Part shown: positions 7,640 to 15,697 of the stretch, piece after piece
Numbering within the stretch: the stretch's first letter is position 1
How the letters are laid out: every line of letters starts with the position of its first letter
DNA from: Nitrosarchaeum sp.
GTDB lineage: Archaea; Thermoproteota; Nitrososphaeria; Nitrososphaerales; Nitrosopumilaceae
Reading direction: 5' to 3'
DNA length: 64,000 nucleotides
NCBI GenBank assembly: GCA_002737445.1
Contig: NSIR01000007.1
Location: forward strand, 1 to 64,000
Position numbers and translations under genes: made by a program
The notes under the pieces: model-generated
What the model was told of the DNA's origin: nothing
Database searches by the model: none
What the model saw: the letters and a program-made list of their open reading frames with translations, nothing else

Positions 7640-8224
7640 TTAATCAGATTTTGAATATTTATTAAAATTAAGACAATTCCATGCCAATGCATCATCTTTT
7701 ACATTTTTTTCGTCAAGAAATACAATATCACTGATAGTTTTTTTTCTTTTAAGTAAAGTTACTAGAAAACTAGAAAATTGCTTACAATTACATTTTTCAT
7801 ATAAACATGAATCATTATCGCCTTCATCATGATCCTCTGCTGTATGACTGCAATCGCATAGTGCATCCTTTTTCACATCTTTACGGGATTTTTTTGCATA
7901 AACCCCTAATCGTAGATATGCCTCACCTCCATGTCCTTTTTTAAATCGATCATAATTTTCTGATTTTTGTAGAACCTTAAAAAAAGAGAAATTATTTTCA
8001 GGACGCTGAGAATCTGAACCAAGTATGAACCAATATTCATCACTAGTCTCAACAAATCGGATCTTTATTGAAGAATCTAACCACCAATGTATTGTATCAT
8101 GCCAAATATCTGAAGCCTTTTTTCGATCATCAAATAATGGTACAACATTCATTCTTAGATCATAGTATCTATAGGCAACTCCTACAAAATTATCAAACCA
8201 CGGAATAGAAGACGAGGACGGCAT
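7640..8224 (-). CDS. Conserved hypothetical protein with Cys/His cluster
   Basis: A 194-residue soluble protein that I do not recognise. It is aromatic-rich at the N-terminus (IPWFDNFVGVAYRYYDLR, DTIHWWLDSSI). Around residues 122-148 it carries a dense Cys/His cluster, CDCSHTAEDHDEGDNDSC followed by CNC, that looks like a metal site. The C-terminal third is basic. It abuts the convergent zinc-ribbon gene with a 2-bp gap. The Cys/His spacing does not match a zinc finger I can name. Confidence 0.6.
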   Translation of the reverse strand: MPSSSSIPWFDNFVGVAYRYYDLRMNVVPLFDDRKKASDIWHDTIHWWLDSSIKIRFVETSDEYWFILGSDSQRPENNFSFFKVLQKSENYDRFKKGHGGEAYLRLGVYAKKSRKDVKKDALCDCSHTAEDHDEGDNDSCLYEKCNCKQFSSFLVTLLKRKKTISDIVFLDEKNVKDDALAWNCLNFNKYSKSD

Positions 8225-8274
8225 TACAATAAAAATGAGATTAAAGTGTATTTATCTGATCTGAATTAAGGTAA

Positions 8275-8292
8275 TACCCTTATATTTTGGTT
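8275..8292 (+). promoter_or_regulatory. Promoter of the second winged-helix gene
   Basis: The sequence ATACCCTTATATTTTGG ends 12 bp before the start codon region at 8304. The same 17 bases occur in front of the eS1 gene at 47745-47760. It looks like a BRE plus TATA element of a strong near-leaderless promoter. Confidence 0.55.
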
Positions 8293-8303
8293 TTATACTA
8301 ATT

Positions 8304-8591
8304 ATGATAATGGTTTCATATAGAACAAGTATGCAAATAGTTGCAGATCTTTTGATTGCCACTGAACAATCAGGTCAGCAGGGTATCAAAACAACATCAC
8401 TGCTAACAAAAGCAAATCTATCACATTCCAGATTATCAAAATTTTTGGAAAATTTAACAGGTTCTGGATTAATCAATAAAATTGAATTTGACAAGAAAAA
8501 CACATTTGTGATAACTGAAAAAGGAAGACAATATTTGGAATCTTATGCAAAATTTGCAAATATTGCTGAATCTTTTGGATTAGAACTTTAG
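8304..8591 (+). CDS. Winged-helix transcriptional regulator (paralogue of the gene at 1142)
   Basis: A 95-residue winged-helix protein sharing layout and key motifs with the product at 1142-1429: YRTSMQIVADLL opening, recognition helix NLSHSRLSKFLENL, wing NTFVITEKGRQYL, and an ending around ESFGLEL. A second in-frame ATG two codons in (position 8310) is also possible as the start. No effector domain is present, so regulation may depend on redox, partner proteins or abundance. Confidence 0.8.
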   Translation: MIMVSYRTSMQIVADLLIATEQSGQQGIKTTSLLTKANLSHSRLSKFLENLTGSGLINKIEFDKKNTFVITEKGRQYLESYAKFANIAESFGLEL

Positions 8592-8593
8592 AT

Positions 8594-8806
8594 TTATTTT
8601 TTAGATCTTCTTTTTATGTTATCTTTTTGTCTTTGTTTTCTGTCCTTATATGAGCTGTAAATAATGATTACAGATATGCCTACAATTGCAAGATAAAATA
8701 ATGGAATGAATGGGTGTTCTCGTATTTCACCTGTAGCAGGCGATATGAATGCTATGGGTACTGTAACAATGAGAAAAATCATAACGACCATGAGATACTT
8801 GTCCAC
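8594..8806 (-). CDS. Small two-helix membrane protein with basic tail
   Basis: A 70-residue protein with two hydrophobic helices (about residues 4-22 and 34-51), a short polar hairpin between them and a strongly basic C-terminus (KDRKQRQKDNIKRRSKK). It ends 2 bp from the convergent winged-helix gene. No known family is recognised. The positive tail predicts a cytoplasmic C-terminus. Confidence 0.55.
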   Translation of the reverse strand: MDKYLMVVMIFLIVTVPIAFISPATGEIREHPFIPLFYLAIVGISVIIIYSSYKDRKQRQKDNIKRRSKK

Positions 8807-8867
8807 AATTAGGGTAATTTACAAAACCATATATCTTTTTGATTTAAATGACTAATAATAGAAAATT

Positions 8868-9041
8868 ATGATTAAAATTCTTGAATTAATCGGATTTGTA
8901 TTAATCGGTGGTACTGTTTATTCCTATTTGGGAATGATAGGAAATGAGTTAAGATGGCCAGTATTTTTTGGATGTGCAGTTGGAACATTAGCAATTATAA
9001 TTTATCGTAAAAAAATAAGACAAAAAAACAATAACATATAA
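8868..9041 (+). CDS. Small membrane protein (57 residues)
   Basis: An ATG at 8868 opens 57 codons encoding two hydrophobic stretches (ILELIGFVLIGGTVYSYLGM and PVFFGCAVGTLAIIIY) and a basic end (RKKIRQKNNN). This two-helix topology with a positive tail is the same style as the protein encoded at 8594-8806 on the other strand. A TATA-like ATATCTTTTTGATTTAAATG lies 20-35 nt upstream. Function unknown. Confidence 0.55.
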   Translation: MIKILELIGFVLIGGTVYSYLGMIGNELRWPVFFGCAVGTLAIIIYRKKIRQKNNNI

Positions 9042-9136
9042 AAATATTAAAAATTTAATTTTGTATACAGTGCTAATGAAATATGGATGAATCGACAGAT
9101 CTATAAAGGAGAATTCAAGTAAATTATTAACAAATT

Positions 9137-9214
9137 ATGATTAATGAAACAAAACAATGGTGGGAAGGTTTAGCAAAAGAACTAGAAGTAGATATAGAAA
9201 CATTAGATAATTAA
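9137..9214 (+). CDS. Possible micro-ORF (25 residues)
   Basis: An ATG at 9137 opens a 25-codon frame with an amphipathic, acidic sequence including KQWWEGLAKELEVD. The composition is protein-like rather than the Lys/Asn/Ile mix of random AT-rich frames, but the frame is short and I know no homologue. Confidence 0.25.
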   Translation: MINETKQWWEGLAKELEVDIETLDN

Positions 9215-9261
9215 AAATATTTTATCAAAAGTCAATGAATTTAAAAATTTATTATTAAATA

Positions 9262-9335
9262 AGCCTCGGGTGGGCTCTGACCCCACGACCTAACGCTTAC
9301 GAGGCGTTCGCTCTACCAGGCTGAGCTACCAAGGC
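9262..9335 (-). tRNA. tRNA-Thr (CGT)
   Basis: On the minus strand the acceptor GCCTTGG pairs with CCGAGGC. The anticodon stem AACGC / GCGTT encloses CTCGTAA with anticodon CGT. The D-arm GCTC / GAGC is regular. The T-stem GTGGG / CCCAC holds an unusual loop GTCAGAG, with G in place of T54. There is no intron and no encoded CCA. Confidence 0.88.
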
Positions 9336-9346
9336 ACTTTTCGATT

Positions 9347-10687
9347 ATGCCATCAGAGTTAATAAAAAGTCTTTCCGAGTTGGATCAAATGAAAAAAACA
9401 ATTTCTGGAATTAGAGGCATTTTTGGTGATGACTTTAATCTTAAAGACACATTAAAGTTTTGTAATAATTTTTCATCATTAATTGAATCTAAAAAATGTG
9501 TAATTGGTAGAGATACAAGACCGACTGGAATTATGATTAAAGAAACAGCGTCTGCAGTATTAATGAAAAACGGAGTAAATATGTATGATTTAGGTACAGT
9601 GCCAACTCCAGTGGTTTTTCGTGAATCAAGAAAATATGGTGCAGGATTAGTAATCACTTCATCACACAATCCATTAGAATGGAACGGGATAAAATTTATC
9701 ATAAATGGTAGAGGAGTCAATGAGGAAGAATTACCAAAAATTATTGAAGAGCAAAAAATCATAAAGTCAAAAATTGGAATGGAAGAGCAAATCAATTCAT
9801 CATATCTAGAAGATGCAAAAAAAGTAATAGGGAATATCAACAATAGTCCAGAAATTGTCATAGATATTGGTGGAGGATCTGCAAAAGAATTTGCTCCAAA
9901 TCTATTAACTCAGTTAGGGTGTAAAGTAAAAGTAATAAATGAAAATATACATAATTGTTCTAGAGGTCCTGATCCAACTACAGATAATTTAACAGATCTA
10001 ATTAACGCAACATCTGAAAAAGCAATTGGATTTGCATTTGATTTAGATGGAGATCGTTTAGTAGTGGTTAGAAAAGGAAAAAAGCAAACACCAGATATAA
10101 CATTAGGATTAGGAGCTGTAAAAGCTTTAGAATTAGGATATAAAAAATTTGTATTTAGTATTGATACAAGTAGTTCAATTGAAAAATTTGTCAAAGAAAA
10201 AGGTGGAAGTGTTTTAAGATCAAAAGTTGGAGAAGCAAATGTAATAGATTTAATGTTAAAAACAAAAGCCCAAGCTGGAGGAGAAGGAAGTAGTGGAGGT
10301 TTTATTTTACCAGAATTTAATTATTGTAGAGAAGGTATTCTCACAAGTGGTCTAATAGCTTCTATGTTAGGAAATTCAAGATTTAATGAGATATTAGATT
10401 TTATGGAAAATTATATTCAACAAAGAGAAAAAATAAAAATTGAATCAATTTATCATGATAAAGTTATTGATGAACTCAAGAATAGATTTGGAAAAGAGTA
10501 TTCGGAAGTGGTAACTTTAGATGGAATTAAGGGAATAATAGATGAAGATAGCTGGGTTTTGATTAGAAAATCAAATACAGAAGATATCATAAGAATTTCA
10601 GCAGAATCCAACAATGTAGATAAATGTAAGAAAATTATGAAAAATACCATAGAGATAGTGAAACAATGTTATGACCACATTAAGTGA
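9347..10687 (+). CDS. glmM: Phosphoglucosamine/phosphomannomutase (GlmM type)
   Basis: A 446-residue alpha-D-phosphohexomutase. It has the start-proximal KKTISGIRGIFGDD, the phosphoserine loop TSSHNPLEWNG near residues 104-112, the metal-binding loop DLDGDRLVVV near 232, the sugar-specificity loop GEGSSGG near 318, and the phosphate-binding RISAES at the C-terminus. It would interconvert glucosamine-6-P and glucosamine-1-P (or mannose phosphates) for glycan precursors. The annotated ATG gives a 14-residue leader; an ATG at 9389 before KKTISG is a reasonable alternative. It overlaps the ThiL start by 17 bp. Confidence 0.9.
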   Translation: MPSELIKSLSELDQMKKTISGIRGIFGDDFNLKDTLKFCNNFSSLIESKKCVIGRDTRPTGIMIKETASAVLMKNGVNMYDLGTVPTPVVFRESRKYGAGLVITSSHNPLEWNGIKFIINGRGVNEEELPKIIEEQKIIKSKIGMEEQINSSYLEDAKKVIGNINNSPEIVIDIGGGSAKEFAPNLLTQLGCKVKVINENIHNCSRGPDPTTDNLTDLINATSEKAIGFAFDLDGDRLVVVRKGKKQTPDITLGLGAVKALELGYKKFVFSIDTSSSIEKFVKEKGGSVLRSKVGEANVIDLMLKTKAQAGGEGSSGGFILPEFNYCREGILTSGLIASMLGNSRFNEILDFMENYIQQREKIKIESIYHDKVIDELKNRFGKEYSEVVTLDGIKGIIDEDSWVLIRKSNTEDIIRISAESNNVDKCKKIMKNTIEIVKQCYDHIK

Positions 10688-11624
10688 AGCAACAATAATT
10701 AAAATACTTCAAAAAAAATTAGGAAGTAAAAAATTTGTTTCCGAAGATGTAGAAGTTTTTCAAATTGGGAAAACAAAAATTATAACAAAAGTAGACACGA
10801 TTGTTCAATCTACAGACATACCACCAAAAATGAAAATGATGGATGCTGCAAGGAAAAGCGTCATAGCATGTGTTAGTGATTTTGCTGCAAAAGGAGTTAA
10901 ACCTCAATTTGGGATAATTTCATTAAATCTTCCAAAAATAATTTCACGTGCAAAAATTAATCAAATTTCAAATGGATTTAAAAAAGCTTCAAAGGAATTT
11001 AATATAAAAATTTTAGGCGGAGATACAAATGAAGGGAAAGAAATTGTAATCAGCGTATGTTTGTTTGGAACAACTAGCAATATAATTAAAAGAAAGGGGG
11101 CAAAAAATGGCGATATAATATTTGTTACAGGTCTATTCGGATATACCAAATTAGGTTTAGACGTATTACTTGGAAAAAAGAAAGGCAGTAATAAATTTTT
11201 TAAAAAGGCAATTAATTCATTTGTAAATCCAACTCCAAAGTTAGATTTTGGAATAAAAAATAAAAAATATTTTACATCATCCATGGATTCTAGTGATGGT
11301 CTTTCAACCACTTTAAATGAAATGGCAAATCAAAGTAAATGTAAATTTATTATAAATAATATTCCAACGGGTCAAGATTTGATAGAATTTAGTAAATTAC
11401 ATAAAAGGAATTTAAATGAATTAGTATTTCACGGTGGTGAAGAATATGAATTTGTATTTACTGTTTCAAAAAAATATAAATCAATAATTAATCACAATGC
11501 ATTGTTATTAAAAACACCAATAATTGAAATTGGTCATGTAGTTAGAGGTAAAGGAGTATTTCTTGAAAAACATAAAAAATTATTATCTTTAAAAGATTTA
11601 GGTTGGCACCACTTTAAAAAATAA
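10671..11624 (+). CDS. thiL: Thiamine-monophosphate kinase
   Basis: A 317-residue member of the PurM/ThiL ATP-binding family. ThiL phosphorylates thiamine monophosphate to the coenzyme thiamine diphosphate. Signatures are VDTIVQSTDIP in the first beta sheet, SDFAAKGVKP near residue 65, ILGGDTNEG near 110, SMDSSDGLSTTLNEM near 205 (the DSSDGL signature) and the late HGGEEYEF motif. It starts inside the end of glmM, so the two genes are coupled. The N-terminus is slightly degenerate compared with bacterial ThiL. Confidence 0.88.
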   Translation: MTTLSEATIIKILQKKLGSKKFVSEDVEVFQIGKTKIITKVDTIVQSTDIPPKMKMMDAARKSVIACVSDFAAKGVKPQFGIISLNLPKIISRAKINQISNGFKKASKEFNIKILGGDTNEGKEIVISVCLFGTTSNIIKRKGAKNGDIIFVTGLFGYTKLGLDVLLGKKKGSNKFFKKAINSFVNPTPKLDFGIKNKKYFTSSMDSSDGLSTTLNEMANQSKCKFIINNIPTGQDLIEFSKLHKRNLNELVFHGGEEYEFVFTVSKKYKSIINHNALLLKTPIIEIGHVVRGKGVFLEKHKKLLSLKDLGWHHFKK

Positions 11625-11625
11625 A

Positions 11626-11946
11626 TTATTGTTCAGCGTAAAAATCATGTTCAACTTTTTGAATTATATTAAAAATAGATTTGGCAGATAAATGAGAAAT
11701 ACATTCATTGATCCATAGATCATCAAGATACATCAATCTATTCATATCATCTAACGGAAGTTGATCTGGTTGAGAATCAGGATACATAGTATGTATTTTA
11801 AATCCCTCTTTAGCGATTGTTTCACATTTTGTTTCTAATGTAATTTCTGAAGAGACACTATTTGGACTAAGAAATGAGAAAAACAATGATCCAAGTATTG
11901 CTGTGACAATTGCAATGCCTATCGCAAACCAAAGAATGGATCCCAT
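11626..11946 (-). CDS. Single-pass membrane protein, unknown
   Basis: With the ATG at 11946 the product has 106 residues: an N-terminal transmembrane helix (GSILWFAIGIAIVTAILGSLFFSFL) and an extracytoplasmic domain of about 75 residues with two cysteines (ETKCETIA and WINECISH) that could form a disulfide. The reading frame stays open to 12057, but that would run over the uS11 promoter and start, so I prefer the shorter form. It is convergent with thiL, 1 bp apart. No family is recognised. Confidence 0.6.
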   Translation of the reverse strand: MGSILWFAIGIAIVTAILGSLFFSFLSPNSVSSEITLETKCETIAKEGFKIHTMYPDSQPDQLPLDDMNRLMYLDDLWINECISHLSAKSIFNIIQKVEHDFYAEQ

Positions 11947-12056
11947 ATCAAGAGCAAGTAAAGCACTGTATTTGAATAAAGAGAAAGAATGTAGTAGAAA
12001 ATAAGGAAGGTTCAAAAAATCAATGTTTTTTAAACCCTTTAAGATTTTGTTTAACA

Positions 12057-12536
12057 TTGTCAGAAATTGAAGCTGAAATTAAAGTAGAACCAGTCGTCAG
12101 TCTAGAAGAAAAGGTTCAAACAAAAGTCAGACCAGAGACAAAGATTGAGGGTCCTGAAAAATGGGGAATTGCTCATATTTACAGTAGTTATAACAATACA
12201 ATTATTCATATGACTGATCTTACAGGAGGAGAGACTGTATCAATTAGTTCAGGCGGTGTTCATGTTAATGCAGATAGATACGAATCTTCACCTTTTGCTG
12301 CAATGAAGGCTGCAAATGCAGTTGTAGAAGTTGCACATACAAAAGGATTCACAGGATTTCATATTAGAGTTAGAGCAGTTGGAGGAGTAGGTTCTAGAGT
12401 ACCAGGTCCAGGTGCACAAGCTGCAATTAGGGCTTTAGCTAGAGGCGGATTTAAAATTGGAAGAATAGATGATGTAACACCAATTCCTCATGATACCACC
12501 AGAAAGAAAGGTGGAAAAAGAGGAAGAAGAGTCTAG
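12057..12536 (+). CDS. rps11: Ribosomal protein uS11
   Basis: A 159-residue protein. From about residue 35 it is a classic uS11: [73 protein letters not shown] and the basic [18 protein letters not shown] end. A 33-residue acidic/Lys N-terminal extension precedes the core. The start is TTG with a TATA-like TTTTTTAAACCC about 25 bp upstream. It stands apart from the usual S13-S4-S11 cluster in this window. Confidence 0.95.
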   Translation: MSEIEAEIKVEPVVSLEEKVQTKVRPETKIEGPEKWGIAHIYSSYNNTIIHMTDLTGGETVSISSGGVHVNADRYESSPFAAMKAANAVVEVAHTKGFTGFHIRVRAVGGVGSRVPGPGAQAAIRALARGGFKIGRIDDVTPIPHDTTRKKGGKRGRRV

Positions 12537-12844
12537 TCCAAGAGTTTTACTTTAATTTTACAACCTTTAGATTCAAAATAATCAATCATGAATTTACTAA
12601 ATTTTTGGGATTGATTATTTAGCTTATATTTGTCCAACATGTCTGCAAATTTTTGTTCAATTCCATGTTGTAGATTGGGTTTAAAAGATAATTTAAAAAA
12701 AGTCCAACCAAATTTTGAAGTAGGTTCACTAAGAAGATACCCATTAGAAATATTTACAAGAGTTTCTATATGAGATAGTGATTTTTTTACAAGTAATAAA
12801 TTATCTAAATAATTACTAGTACTTATTTCAAAAACAATATTCAT
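12533..12844 (-). CDS. Conserved hypothetical protein
   Basis: A 103-residue soluble protein, apparently alpha/beta, with no cysteine cluster except one near the C-terminus ([12 protein letters not shown]). It is translationally coupled to the upstream PDCD5-like gene (stop and start share the base at 12844) and overlaps the uS11 stop by 4 bp. I do not recognise the family. The operon with PDCD5-like and rtcB suggests a role in RNA or nucleic-acid processing, but this is inferred from context only. Confidence 0.55.
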   Translation of the reverse strand: MNIVFEISTSNYLDNLLLVKKSLSHIETLVNISNGYLLSEPTSKFGWTFFKLSFKPNLQHGIEQKFADMLDKYKLNNQSQKFSKFMIDYFESKGCKIKVKLLD

Positions 12845-13257
12845 TATTCTTCAACATCTGATGAATAATTACTTAATTTATCAGACAATGATACAAACTT
12901 GCCATCTTTTTCAATATTGATCTTAGTTTCCATTCTTATGTTAAGACCAATTGATCTAAATAACATTAGTAATTTTCCACCATCAATAATTTCGGTAATT
13001 TCTCCAGATGTGATTAGTTGAGCCAATTTTTCTACAACCATTTTTGTATCATTTTGAAATTGTAATTCTGCATTTTGTAAAACTTCTAGACCTCTAAATC
13101 CAAGATGTTCAATAAGAATATCCCTAGGATGTTTTGTTTCTTTTGGCTTCAAGTTATCAGGGGTTTTTTCTATTTCTTGTCGTGTTGAAATATTTTGCTG
13201 CATTTCTGCAAGTCTTTTTGCTTTTAATCGTTCTAATTCAGAATCGTCGCTACTCAA
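12844..13257 (-). CDS. PDCD5/TFAR19-like DNA-binding protein
   Basis: A 137-residue protein. The start SELERLKAKRLAEMQQN is the charged helical opening of PDCD5-type archaeal DNA-binding proteins. A compact helical core with LGFRGLEVLQNAELQF follows, and then a section ending SIGLNIRMETKINIEKDGKFVSLSDKL that deviates from classical PDCD5. It is encoded between rtcB (4-bp overlap) and a small hypothetical gene, so it forms part of a three-gene operon. The family call rests mainly on the N-terminus. Confidence 0.6.
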   Translation of the reverse strand: MSSDDSELERLKAKRLAEMQQNISTRQEIEKTPDNLKPKETKHPRDILIEHLGFRGLEVLQNAELQFQNDTKMVVEKLAQLITSGEITEIIDGGKLLMLFRSIGLNIRMETKINIEKDGKFVSLSDKLSNYSSDVEE

Positions 13258-14702
13258 CCTTTTATCACACCTATAGGCACAAGTTTTGCTACCTTAGTGG
13301 CTATTCCCAGATTATGAGAAACATTGACTACTGCATCGACATCCTTGTATGCTTCAGGAGTTTCTTCCACAACCCCATCACGTGTTAATGCCTTGATAAA
13401 TATGCCTTTATCACTAAGTGATTTTCGCACACTATCTTCTGTAAAATCTCTTCTTGCTTTAGATCTAGACATTGTTCGACCAGCACCATGAGCAGTAGAA
13501 CCAAATGTTAAATCCATTGAATTTGGTTGTCCAAGTAATATCCAACTAGAAGTTCCCATTGAACCTGGAACTAGAACCGGTTGACCGAGATCTCTGTATT
13601 TCAATGGAACTTCGTCTCTATTCGCAGGAAATGCACGTGTTGCTCCTTTTCGATGAACTACGAGTTTTCTTTCTTTTCCTTCAACCTTGTGTTTTTCAAC
13701 TTTGGCAATATTATGAGCTACATCATAAACTAAATTCATATCAAGATCAGATTCAGTTTGATTAAAGACTCGTTCAAAAGATTTTCTTGTCCAATGAGTT
13801 ATCATTTGCCTATTACTCCATGCAAAATTTAATGCAGCAAACATTGCTTTTCTATATGATTCACCTTCCTCAGAGGTATTTGGAACACATGCGAGTTCTC
13901 GATCTACTAAATTAATATTATATTTTTCCATAGATTGTTCAGCTACTCGCAAATAATCACTACATACTTGATGACCAAAACCACGGGAACCACAATGAAT
14001 TAAAATTGTTATAGTTCCTTCTTTAATACCCATTCTTTTTGCGGCTTCTTCGTCATGTATTTCAGATACTTTTTGCACTTCAAGAAAATGATTTCCAGAA
14101 CCTAAACTTCCTAATTGAGGTGCACCCCGTTGTCTTGCTTTATCTGAAACTTTATTTGGATCAGCATTTTTAATTCTGCCATTTTCCTCACATACATCCG
14201 CATCATTTGAAGATCCATATCCATTATCAATTGCCCAATCTACACCACGTACAAGAACTTCATCAAGTTGAGAATGAGTTAGTTTTACTGCACCTTTGGA
14301 ACCAACCCCTGAAGGAATTGAACTGAAAAGATCAGTTACAAGTTCTTGTAATTTTGAACGAACGTCTTTCTCAGTTAAATTTGAACGAAGTAATCTAACG
14401 CCGCAGTTGATATCATATCCTACACCTCCAGGACTAATCATGCCTTCTTCAGCATCCATGGCAGCTACACCGCCAACAGGAAAACCATATCCTTCATGAC
14501 CGTCAGGCAATACAATACTATGCCCTACAATCCCAGGAATACAAGCAACATTTTTTGCCTGCATAATAGTTCGGTCAGATAACATTTTTTGCAATAATTG
14601 TTCGCTTGCATAGATCTTTACTGGAACTTTCATTCCAAGATTAGAATCTGCCTCAATAAGATACTCATTTTCTCCGATTTTTTTAGGAGTTATAGTGGAC
14701 AT
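13254..14702 (-). CDS. rtcB: RNA-splicing ligase RtcB
   Basis: A 482-residue GTP- and Mn2+-dependent RNA ligase. It joins tRNA halves after intron removal using 2',3'-cyclic phosphate and 5'-OH ends. Metal and active-site motifs are visible: GGVGYDINCGVRL near residue 95, GSLGSGNHFLEVQ near 205, ILIHCGSRGFGHQ near 240, AFAALNFAWSNRQ-type helix near 295, and the guanylylated histidine region VHRKGATRAFP near 355. No intein is present. It heads the operon rtcB, PDCD5-like, hypothetical. The window has three intron-bearing tRNAs, which fits its function. Confidence 0.95.
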   Translation of the reverse strand: MSTITPKKIGENEYLIEADSNLGMKVPVKIYASEQLLQKMLSDRTIMQAKNVACIPGIVGHSIVLPDGHEGYGFPVGGVAAMDAEEGMISPGGVGYDINCGVRLLRSNLTEKDVRSKLQELVTDLFSSIPSGVGSKGAVKLTHSQLDEVLVRGVDWAIDNGYGSSNDADVCEENGRIKNADPNKVSDKARQRGAPQLGSLGSGNHFLEVQKVSEIHDEEAAKRMGIKEGTITILIHCGSRGFGHQVCSDYLRVAEQSMEKYNINLVDRELACVPNTSEEGESYRKAMFAALNFAWSNRQMITHWTRKSFERVFNQTESDLDMNLVYDVAHNIAKVEKHKVEGKERKLVVHRKGATRAFPANRDEVPLKYRDLGQPVLVPGSMGTSSWILLGQPNSMDLTFGSTAHGAGRTMSRSKARRDFTEDSVRKSLSDKGIFIKALTRDGVVEETPEAYKDVDAVVNVSHNLGIATKVAKLVPIGVIKG

Positions 14703-14756
14703 AATAATAGTAAAAAATTTACCTCAAGCCAATTTAAATCATAATACTTGTTGTTG

Positions 14757-14821
14757 TCTAAATCCTTAAGTTAATACAAAATTTAGAAAGTTCGTTTGGT
14801 ATCGGAGGTTCGAACACCTCC
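14757..14821. other. Structured gap between rtcB and the next gene
   Basis: Two short stems lie here: TCTAAAT with ATTTAGA (about 14757-14786) and GGAGGT with ACCTCC (14804-14809 / 14816-14821). The second has the loop TCGAAC, so it looks like an isolated tRNA T-arm. No full cloverleaf can be built around it on either strand. It lies 5' of rtcB on the minus strand. Confidence 0.35.
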
Positions 14822-14895
14822 ATATTTCAGGTCTCGGAGATTACACAGAACCATTTTAGGATATTCTTAAGTATTATTCTGCAGTAGTAATCACT

Positions 14896-15300
14896 ATGGG
14901 TTTTGAGAAACTCTTACAAACAATAATGGATTCGGATCCAAACATTAGACATAGCGTAATTACCGATGTTGAAGGTGACATTATCGCCGTGAATCATCGT
15001 CCTGGACTAACAAATTACTTATCTGAACAAGAAACTATAGCTTTCCTTAAAAAAGCAGCTAGTTCATGGAAAGCAAGAAAACAACTCAGTCCAAAAATAG
15101 GAAAGGGATTGTATGCAGTTGTAGCATTTGAAAAGATTACTAGAATCACTTTTCCATTAGGAGATAACAACCTTATCTTTGTAAGTATGGGTTCTGATAC
15201 TACTCGAATGGACTTACATGAAGGAGGGCAAAAACAAATTATTACACACATTTTGAATATTTTATCAGGGGACCCAACAAAGAATAATGTCAATCAATGA
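14896..15300 (+). CDS. Small roadblock/profilin-like protein (DUF6659-like)
   Basis: A 134-residue protein with the look of a roadblock/LC7- or GAF-like alpha/beta sensor fold: N-terminal helix, VITDVEGDIIAVNHRPG strand-turn-strand, a helix with SEQETIAFLKKAASSWKAR, then KGLYAVVAFEKITRITFPLGDNNLIFVSMG. Multi-copy small proteins with this pattern are typical of ammonia-oxidizing archaea (my recollection is DUF6659). No catalytic residues are evident; a signalling or scaffold role is likely but unproven. Confidence 0.6.
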   Translation: MGFEKLLQTIMDSDPNIRHSVITDVEGDIIAVNHRPGLTNYLSEQETIAFLKKAASSWKARKQLSPKIGKGLYAVVAFEKITRITFPLGDNNLIFVSMGSDTTRMDLHEGGQKQIITHILNILSGDPTKNNVNQ

Positions 15301-15335
15301 GAATCTAAACTCTTTTCGTGCCTAGTCTACCGTTA

Positions 15336-15548
15336 CTAACTAATTCTAACCACTTTAGCTTCAGGTCTTGACGGGTTGCCTGTCGATTCTGTTAGTTCTT
15401 TTTCCATTTCTAATCCTTCGTCATATGCATCAATATCCATCTTGATTAATTCTCTAATACTTTCGGACATACATTGACTATCATTATTGCATATCTTTTG
15501 AAATTGTTCATACGTTTGTTTATCCAATTTCGTTGATACGGTTTTCAT
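15336..15548 (-). CDS. Ribbon-helix-helix (CopG-like) regulator
   Basis: A 70-residue protein. Residues 1-40 give a beta strand (KTVSTKLDKQTYEQFQKIC) followed by a helix-turn-helix (SMSESIRELIKMDI), the ribbon-helix-helix layout. The C-terminal part is acidic and extended. Such proteins bind operators as dimers and usually repress their own gene. A 7-bp inverted repeat at 15588-15609 lies just upstream of its start. Confidence 0.65.
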   Translation of the reverse strand: MKTVSTKLDKQTYEQFQKICNNDSQCMSESIRELIKMDIDAYDEGLEMEKELTESTGNPSRPEAKVVRIS

Positions 15549-15587
15549 GTTTTGTGTATGTTAAGGTAGATCAAAAAGACTTTGATT

Positions 15588-15609
15588 TATTCGTAATCTA
15601 CCACGAATA
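15588..15609. promoter_or_regulatory. Inverted repeat between the RHH gene and purB
   Basis: TATTCGT (15588-15594) and ACGAATA (15603-15609) are perfect complements separated by 8 nt. The repeat is 40 bp upstream of the RHH start codon and 89 bp upstream of purB. It is a candidate operator for autoregulation. Confidence 0.35.
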
Positions 15610-15697
15610 GACCGTAGTAGACCATTTGTATAATAGAATCAAGCTAATTTTTGTAAACATAAGTAGATTTATTTTCGATGTTTTAATTGAATAATCA

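Noticed and set aside
9385-9861. Long antisense frame within glmM
   Set aside because: Shadow of the real gene: it lies antisense to conserved coding motifs and has no independent support.
13559-13765. Plus-strand frame inside rtcB
   Set aside because: Antisense shadow in a strongly conserved gene; composition not protein-like.
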